From: UBA4416 sp048498515
GTDB lineage: Bacteria; Bacteroidota; Bacteroidia; B-17B0; Aurantibacillaceae
DNA: 64,000 nucleotides
Assembly: GCA_048498515.1 (NCBI GenBank)
Contig: JBEHXV010000003.1
Coordinates: 135,476-199,475 of the forward strand
Reading direction: 5' to 3'
Made by a program: the position numbers and the translations under genes. Under the pieces are notes generated by a model, which worked only from the letters and a program-made list of their open reading frames with translations, was not told the origin of the DNA and did not search any database. This document shows, piece after piece, positions 59,682 through 64,000 of this stretch; position 1 is the stretch's first letter, and the number at the start of each line of letters is the position of its first letter.

Positions 59682-61394
59682 TTAGTATTCAATATCAAGG
59701 TCAAAACGCTTCTTCAATTCCAGTAAAGCAGGGTTTTTTTCGGCCATTAATTTGAACTTGTCGGCAGGTTTATAGGCTTTTACCTCTCCCATAATAGCCG
59801 ATACTTTAATGTCGAGCTGCACTTGTTTATTGGACAGGAGCTTGCGGAACTCGTCCAGCATGTCCTGTTTGATATTAGTGAGCATTTCTTTTTGCACCTC
59901 GTTATTCAACTCAATTAAAACAGTGCTGTCTTGCAGGCTTATTTTGCTGGAGGTTAAGGTAGCATACAGTTGCTTGAAACCGGCATTGCTTTTTTCTTCG
60001 GCAAACTGGCGTACGGCAGCAGCCACCCGTTCCTCGCTCAATTCAACATCCGCACTTGTATCTACTGCTTCAACAATTTCGGCTGTTTGTACGGCTATTG
60101 CCTGGTTAAGCTGGCCATTATCCTGCAGCATGAACTGCGACTTGATCTTAAGGTCATTAAAGCCCACTACGGGTTTACTGCTGGTTTGAACAACAGGTAT
60201 TGCCGAAAATTTTGCAGGAGATGATTGCTCAATGGTTTTTGCCTGGGTTTGGTTCTCTAAACCCGACCCTAACTCATTTTTTTTTTCCGCATCTGCCGGT
60301 GCGGTATTTAAATAGCTGATCTGCATGAGGGCCATTTCGACCTGCAATCGCTGGTTCTTAGCGGCTTTATAATGAATGTCGCATTTATTGATAACCGCCA
60401 ACGATTTTAGCAAAAATGGTGTTGAACACAACTGCGCTTGTTCGGCATAACGTTTTTTTAGTCCTTCGCTCACTTCGAGCAATTGAATGGTATATTGGTC
60501 TTTACTTACCAATATGTTCCTTAAATGCTCGCCAAAGCCAATAATAAAGTTGTGTCCATCGAATCCTTTTTTCAGGATATCGTCAAAGGTAACCATCACC
60601 TCCGGCAAACGCGCGTTTAAAGCGGCATCGGTAAGTTTAAAGTAATAATCGTAATCAAGTACGTGCAGGTTCTCTACAACGGCTTTATACATTAAGTGGT
60701 TCCCTGTAAAGGTTACCATCTGGTCAAAAATAGAACAAGCATCACGCAAGCCTCCGTCGGCTTTTTGCGCTATCACGTTCAGGGCTTCGGCCTCAAACGT
60801 AACGTGTTCGGTATTGGCTATATAGGCCAGGTGTTCCGAAATGTCTTCGGTTTTAATGCGGTTAAAGCTAAATACCTGGCAGCGCGATAAAATGGTTGGA
60901 ATGATCTTATGCTTTTCGGTAGTTGCCAAAATAAATTTAGCATGCTTTGGCGGCTCTTCCAATGTTTTTAAAAAGGCATTGAAAGCGGCATTGGACAACA
61001 TATGAACCTCATCAATCACGTACACTTTATAATCGCCCAGCTGTGGTGCAAAGCGCACCTGGTCAACCAGGTTACGAATGTCTTCCACCGAGTTGTTGGA
61101 AGCGGCATCCAGTTCATACACATTCAATGATGCGCCTGAATCAAAGGACACACAAGATTCACAGGCATCGCAGGCTTCGCCGTCGGCAGTGAGGTTGGTG
61201 CAATTGATGGTTTTGGCGAAGATACGCGCGCAGGTTGTTTTACCCACGCCACGCGGCCCACAAAATAAATAGGCCTGTGCAATTTTGCCGTTCTTAATGG
61301 CTTGTTTTAAAGTATTGGTTATATGGCTCTGACCCACAACCGTATTAAAGTGTTGTGGCCGGTATTTCCGGGCCGATACTATAAAATCATCCAT
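59682..61394 (-). CDS. dnaX: DNA polymerase III subunits tau/gamma
   Basis: A 570-residue clamp-loader protein: Walker A GPRGVGKTT (46-54), a zinc module with four cysteines (CTNLTADGEACDACESC, about 65-81), Walker B VYVIDEVHML (about 124-133), sensor 1 FILATTE and SRCQVFSF. Domain III ends near residue 365. The C-terminal tau region carries the contacts with the polymerase. Directly after domain III, codons 370-373 include a run of ten A residues (complement of 60277-60286); a -1 slip there reaches a TGA at once, giving a 373-residue gamma-like product. ATG start. Transcribed divergently from the CarboxypepD-reg gene. Confidence 0.96.
   Translation of the reverse strand: MDDFIVSARKYRPQHFNTVVGQSHITNTLKQAIKNGKIAQAYLFCGPRGVGKTTCARIFAKTINCTNLTADGEACDACESCVSFDSGASLNVYELDAASNNSVEDIRNLVDQVRFAPQLGDYKVYVIDEVHMLSNAAFNAFLKTLEEPPKHAKFILATTEKHKIIPTILSRCQVFSFNRIKTEDISEHLAYIANTEHVTFEAEALNVIAQKADGGLRDACSIFDQMVTFTGNHLMYKAVVENLHVLDYDYYFKLTDAALNARLPEVMVTFDDILKKGFDGHNFIIGFGEHLRNILVSKDQYTIQLLEVSEGLKKRYAEQAQLCSTPFLLKSLAVINKCDIHYKAAKNQRLQVEMALMQISYLNTAPADAEKKNELGSGLENQTQAKTIEQSSPAKFSAIPVVQTSSKPVVGFNDLKIKSQFMLQDNGQLNQAIAVQTAEIVEAVDTSADVELSEERVAAAVRQFAEEKSNAGFKQLYATLTSSKISLQDSTVLIELNNEVQKEMLTNIKQDMLDEFRKLLSNKQVQLDIKVSAIMGEVKAYKPADKFKLMAEKNPALLELKKRFDLDIEY
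60274..60286 (-). other. dnaX: Predicted frameshift/slippage site in dnaX
   Basis: On the coding strand GAA AAA AAA AAT GAG contains A10. Reading one base back, or adding one A to the mRNA, gives AAA then TGA: the short product ends after residue 373, at the border of clamp-loader domain III. About 12 bases further on, GGGTTT and AAACCC (complement of 60245-60264) can form a small stem. Known parallels are the A-rich dnaX sites of Thermus (transcriptional slippage) and E. coli (ribosomal frameshift). Confidence 0.6.
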
Positions 61395-61469
61395 AAACGA
61401 GGTATAAATTTACTGTTTATAATCGCCATAAAAAAGGTTAAATTATTAACTGTTTGTGAATAAGTTATC

Positions 61470-61477
61470 TATATTTG
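61470..61477 (+). promoter_or_regulatory. -7 box of the carboxypeptidase-regulatory-like gene
   Basis: TATATTTG is an exact consensus match. It lies within the longest frame's first codons, which argues for the GTG start at 61510 rather than the one at 61456. Confidence 0.5.
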
Positions 61478-61509
61478 ATTACCACAAACACGACCCTTTG
61501 AGCACATTC

Positions 61510-62208
61510 GTGAAAAATTATTTCTTCATAGTTTTCTGCCTTACCACTTTTTTGAGTTTTAACAGTAATGCCCAAAACCTTATAAAAGGCGTGGTTACCG
61601 AACCCGATAGCGTGACTCCCATGCCTTTTGTGTATGTGATTAACGCTACTACCGGGCAGGGACAGATGAGTGACGGAAACGGAAAGTTTGCCGTTAGCGC
61701 CAATGATAAGGATTCCATTATTTTTTCGTTTGTAGGTTATGTAAGGTTAAAGATCGCGGCGAGCAAATTATATAAAGGAATTTATAAAGAATGCAAAGTG
61801 GTAATGGTTGAAACGGCTTATAAGCTAAACCAGGTAGTAGTGAGTGAGTTTAAAATAAAACCTTATGAGAGGGATTACATGAAACGGGTGATACAGGGAT
61901 CCAAAACAACCGTGGTTAACGCCATGGAAAGTCCAATTACAGCACTTTATATGCAGTTTAGCCAAAAGGGGCGCGAACAGCGGAAGTTGGCCAAGATATT
62001 TGAAGATATTTTCATACAGGAAGAGGTTGCCAAAAAATTTAACGCGGAAACCCTGCGGAAATTAACCGGCGACGATACCATTGATTTTGAAAAATTCAGA
62101 AGGTATTGCTATTACCTGAGTAATGATTATATCATCAATCACGATGGGTATGAATTATACGAAAGGGTAATGGACTGCTATTACCGTTGGAAAGAAGAGC
62201 GGCGCTAA
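61510..62208 (+). CDS. Secreted protein with carboxypeptidase-regulatory-like domain
   Basis: A 232-residue protein from a GTG start (reading MKNYFFIVF), which gives a clean signal peptide (1-22, ending NSNAQ). The longer frame from GTG 61456 would add 18 residues upstream of it and overlap an exact -7 box at 61470. Residues about 25-100 are a CarboxypepD_reg-like beta-sandwich (IKGVVTEPDSVTPMPFVYVINATTGQ in part), and the rest is helical and rich in Arg, Lys and Tyr. This class is common in Bacteroidota envelopes; function unknown. Its 3' end overlaps the convergent purN by four bases. Confidence 0.78.
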   Translation: MKNYFFIVFCLTTFLSFNSNAQNLIKGVVTEPDSVTPMPFVYVINATTGQGQMSDGNGKFAVSANDKDSIIFSFVGYVRLKIAASKLYKGIYKECKVVMVETAYKLNQVVVSEFKIKPYERDYMKRVIQGSKTTVVNAMESPITALYMQFSQKGREQRKLAKIFEDIFIQEEVAKKFNAETLRKLTGDDTIDFEKFRRYCYYLSNDYIINHDGYELYERVMDCYYRWKEERR

Positions 62209-62768
62209 ATGAGCTTCTCAATGGCTTTGGGAAAATTGGCAAATTCCAGTTCCCTTATTTTTGCGCTTAAGGTTTCAGGAGTTTCTTCCGCATCTATCGG
62301 GCAACTTGCCTGTAAAATAATTTCACCTTTATCATATTCTTCATTCACATAATGAACGGTGATGCCACTTTCGGTATCCTTGTTTTCAATCACCGCTTTA
62401 TGAACATTGATGCCATACATGCCTTTTCCGCCATATTTTGGCAATAAAGCAGGGTGTATGTTTACAATCTGGTTAGGGAATGCCTTCACAAATTTTTCGG
62501 GAATTTTTAATAAAAAGCCTGCAAGGATAATCAGGTCTATTTTCTCAGTCTGTAAAAATTCAATGATCTGGTCGGTGTATTCGTTAAGAGCTGTTTTACT
62601 AATGATTTGCACATTTTTTTTATGCTGCTCGGCTTTTGCAATGACACCTGCATTATCCACATTGGTTACTACCAGCTTTATTTTTATGCGGTTATCATTT
62701 TTAAAATAATTGAATAAGTTCTCCGCGTTGGTTCCTTCACCCGATGCAAATATGGCGGCATGTTTCAT
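62205..62768 (-). CDS. purN: Phosphoribosylglycinamide formyltransferase
   Basis: A 187-residue PurN from the ATG at 62768 (MKHAAIFASGEGTNAENLF, the canonical start; the frame runs ten codons further upstream but these are not conserved). Signatures include ASGEGTN (8-14), the NIHPALLPKYGGKGMYG block with the catalytic His, and the aspartate in ESGITVHYVNEEYDKGEII. It transfers a formyl group from 10-formyltetrahydrofolate to GAR in purine synthesis. Cytoplasmic. It is separated from the upstream T9SS gene by a terminator. Confidence 0.96.
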   Translation of the reverse strand: MKHAAIFASGEGTNAENLFNYFKNDNRIKIKLVVTNVDNAGVIAKAEQHKKNVQIISKTALNEYTDQIIEFLQTEKIDLIILAGFLLKIPEKFVKAFPNQIVNIHPALLPKYGGKGMYGINVHKAVIENKDTESGITVHYVNEEYDKGEIILQASCPIDAEETPETLSAKIRELEFANFPKAIEKLI

Positions 62769-62797
62769 GGCTGCGAAAATACAATTTTTATAAAACA

Positions 62798-62827
62798 AAA
62801 CAGCCGTTAATTGCTTAGCGGCTGTTT
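62798..62827 (-). terminator. Intrinsic terminator between the T9SS adhesin and purN
   Basis: AACAGCCGTTAA-TTGC-TTAGCGGCTGTT forms a 12-bp stem with one G-U pair; on the minus strand it is followed by TTTTGTTTTAT. It ends the transcript of the gene stopping at 62852. Confidence 0.8.
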
Positions 62828-62851
62828 ATATCATATAAATATGGCAGGTTC

Positions 62852-64000
62852 TTAGTTCGAATCTTTCCTGATTACCGTTACATGGCCTACGTAAGGATGT
62901 TTTCCTCCTTGTGTATCATAAACCATTATTTTATACACATACACACCCTGCGGAGCTTGTTTTCCTCCTTTCACAGAGCCATCCCACCCTTTACGGAAGC
63001 TGTCGCTCGAGAAAATGGATTCGCCCCAACGGTCAAAGATCTCCAGCTTGTAGTTCTCTTCATTAATACCCACACCGGCAGGTTGGAAGATGTCATTTAT
63101 ATTATTTCCATCCGGTGTAAAGGTATTAGGAATGTACAAGGCAAAATCAGGAGTGATTTCTACAATTTGAGAGGCCTCAGCCCTGCAACCTTTATCGGAT
63201 GTAGCAAATAAATGTACATAGTACTCGCCCACATGGTCGTAGTAATGACTTGGGTTGGTAAGTATAGAACCGTTTAGGGTTGAACTTGATGACGGATCGC
63301 CAAAGTTCCAATCGTAACTTACGGCACCTGTTGACGTATTGTTAAAGTAAATTGTTGGATCTAAGATGCTCGCCGATTGCGGAGTTGGATAGAACGCCGC
63401 ATTTGGTATAGGATACACAATAACATAGTCAGCCCTTGTAAATTTGCTCACACAACCTGCCGCGCTTGTTACTACGAAATCGATATCAAGCGTATCCGGT
63501 TCGTTAAAAGTATATGTTAAAGGATTAGTAGTACCTATCAGATTCTTATCAGACAGCCATTGGTATGTATCAGTTCCCGGATTATTGGATAAGCCATTGA
63601 ATGTTACAGGCCAAGGCGCGCAACCTTGTGATGGTGAAGATGTAAAGGTTATGATTGGCAATGCATTCACAGTGATAGTAAACACGGCGCTTGCACTCGC
63701 ATCAGTTACCGTACATCCGTCACTTACGGTAACAGTGTAAAGGTTTGGCGCATTCACAGTAGTTGCCTGAACCTGGATGGAGCTGGACGTTACGTTATTG
63801 TCAACCGTTCCATTACTCCATGTAAAGGTGTACGGACCGCCGTTTCCTCCGCTAACCATTCCCGGTGTCAATACAACCTGGTCGTGATCGCAAGCTGTGG
63901 AAGGCGTAGCACTGATGCTGAGCGAAGGAGTTACTACTACATTAATCACTTTCTGCTGTGCACAACCATTGGCATCCGTCATGCTCACACTGTAGCTTGA
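62852..64000 (-). CDS. T9SS-exported adhesin with gliding-motility-associated C-terminal domain (partial)
   Basis: The frame is open to the window edge; the first visible codons read SSYSVSMTDANGC, a typical repeat of SprB-type or CHU_C proteins, so the N-terminus lies outside. Over the 383 visible residues there are an Ig-like repeat, two PKD-like domains (CAPWPVTFNGL and YDWNFGDPSS regions) and a C-terminal gliding-motility-associated sorting domain (type B): YIPNTFTPDGNNINDIF, then FDRWGESIF, GWDGSVKGG and VYVYKIMVYD, ending in VTVIRKDSN. It should be a large surface adhesin exported by T9SS. A terminator follows. Confidence 0.92.
   Translation of the reverse strand, partial: SSYSVSMTDANGCAQQKVINVVVTPSLSISATPSTACDHDQVVLTPGMVSGGNGGPYTFTWSNGTVDNNVTSSSIQVQATTVNAPNLYTVTVSDGCTVTDASASAVFTITVNALPIITFTSSPSQGCAPWPVTFNGLSNNPGTDTYQWLSDKNLIGTTNPLTYTFNEPDTLDIDFVVTSAAGCVSKFTRADYVIVYPIPNAAFYPTPQSASILDPTIYFNNTSTGAVSYDWNFGDPSSSSTLNGSILTNPSHYYDHVGEYYVHLFATSDKGCRAEASQIVEITPDFALYIPNTFTPDGNNINDIFQPAGVGINEENYKLEIFDRWGESIFSSDSFRKGWDGSVKGGKQAPQGVYVYKIMVYDTQGGKHPYVGHVTVIRKDSN

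Noticed and set aside
61456..61509. N-terminal extension of the secreted protein from GTG 61456
   Set aside because: It overlaps an exact -7 box and would bury the signal peptide; the GTG at 61510 is better.
62769..62798. Ten-codon extension at the start of purN
   Set aside because: PurN proteins start at the M of MKHAAIFASG; the extension overlaps the terminator region and is not conserved in type.
1..64000. Insertion sequences, prophage, tRNA or rRNA genes, restriction or abortive-infection defence genes
   Set aside because: No transposase, integrase, tRNA cloverleaf, rRNA or recognisable defence domain was found while reading both strands; a full covariance-model scan was not possible.

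Overview
This window is chromosomal DNA from a member of the Bacteroidota. The evidence is a set of lineage-typical features: C-terminal sorting domains of the type IX secretion system (T9SS) on at least four secreted proteins, a gliding-motility-type C-terminal domain, a UpxY-type (NusG-like) antiterminator heading a surface-polysaccharide operon, a PID-CTERM/exosortase mini-cluster, and DUF4175, DUF4421, WG-repeat and OMP_b-brl outer-membrane proteins. Several promoters fit the Bacteroidota consensus (TTTG, about 19 bp, TAnnTTTG). G+C is moderate to low, near 40% by eye. The order and genus cannot be fixed from the sequence alone. I saw no transposase, integrase, CRISPR array, tRNA or rRNA gene, and no gene-free gap longer than about 300 bp.

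Layout. (1) Positions 1-15298, all on the minus strand, hold a surface-polysaccharide locus. Read in the direction of transcription it runs: a Wzz/BY-kinase with a tyrosine-rich tail, a WbpP-like sugar epimerase, an acyltransferase, a small winged-helix regulator with a degenerate nucleotidyltransferase-like domain, UpxY, WbqC-like protein, methyltransferase, hexapeptide acetyltransferase, polyprenyl-type GT2, an unsecreted five-bladed beta-propeller glycosidase-like protein, an HTTM-DCC fusion, WecE aminotransferase, a DUF6044-like membrane protein, and the ABC exporter pair (Wzm-like permease, Wzt-like ATPase cut by the window edge). The genes from UpxY onward are packed within a few bases of each other. 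(2) 15402-16658 (+) is a compact protein-sorting module: a tiny PID-CTERM substrate, a strong terminator hairpin, an exosortase with an intact Cys/Arg/His triad, and an associated membrane protein. (3) 16671-31490 is mixed: glyA, a GT-C/TPR membrane protein, a very large NtrY-like histidine kinase, a WG-repeat protein, secreted and outer-membrane proteins, a GT2-DUF2062 fusion and an RluE-like pseudouridine synthase. (4) 31483-38452 (-) holds comB, gcvT, a GT4, an unlisted 50-residue miniprotein, a T9SS-exported GH18 protein and rpmH. (5) 38616-53418 holds an ABC exporter, T9SS cargo, a DUF4175 / RsbW-like / SBBP-repeat / ybeY operon, an outer-membrane beta-barrel receptor and an M16 peptidase. 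(6) 53660-64000 holds a lipoprotein with a TPR-SpoIIE phosphatase, radA, a patatin, dnaX, purN and the end of a gliding-type T9SS adhesin that runs off the window.

How the parts fit. The first 15 kb looks like a regulated capsule or O-antigen factory: sugar nucleotide synthesis (epimerase, WecE, acetyltransferase), assembly (GT2), decoration (acyltransferase, methyltransferase, WbqC), ABC export, chain length and tyrosine-kinase control, with UpxY for transcript elongation and a candidate autoregulator just upstream. The most notable signals are: an A10 slippery run in dnaX whose -1 frame meets a TGA at once, predicting a gamma-like short product; mirrored half-sites with equal spacing at the regulator promoter and at its 3' end; the exosortase module with an internal terminator; a translationally coupled 50-aa protein missed by length cut-offs; and several families of dispersed intergenic palindromes.
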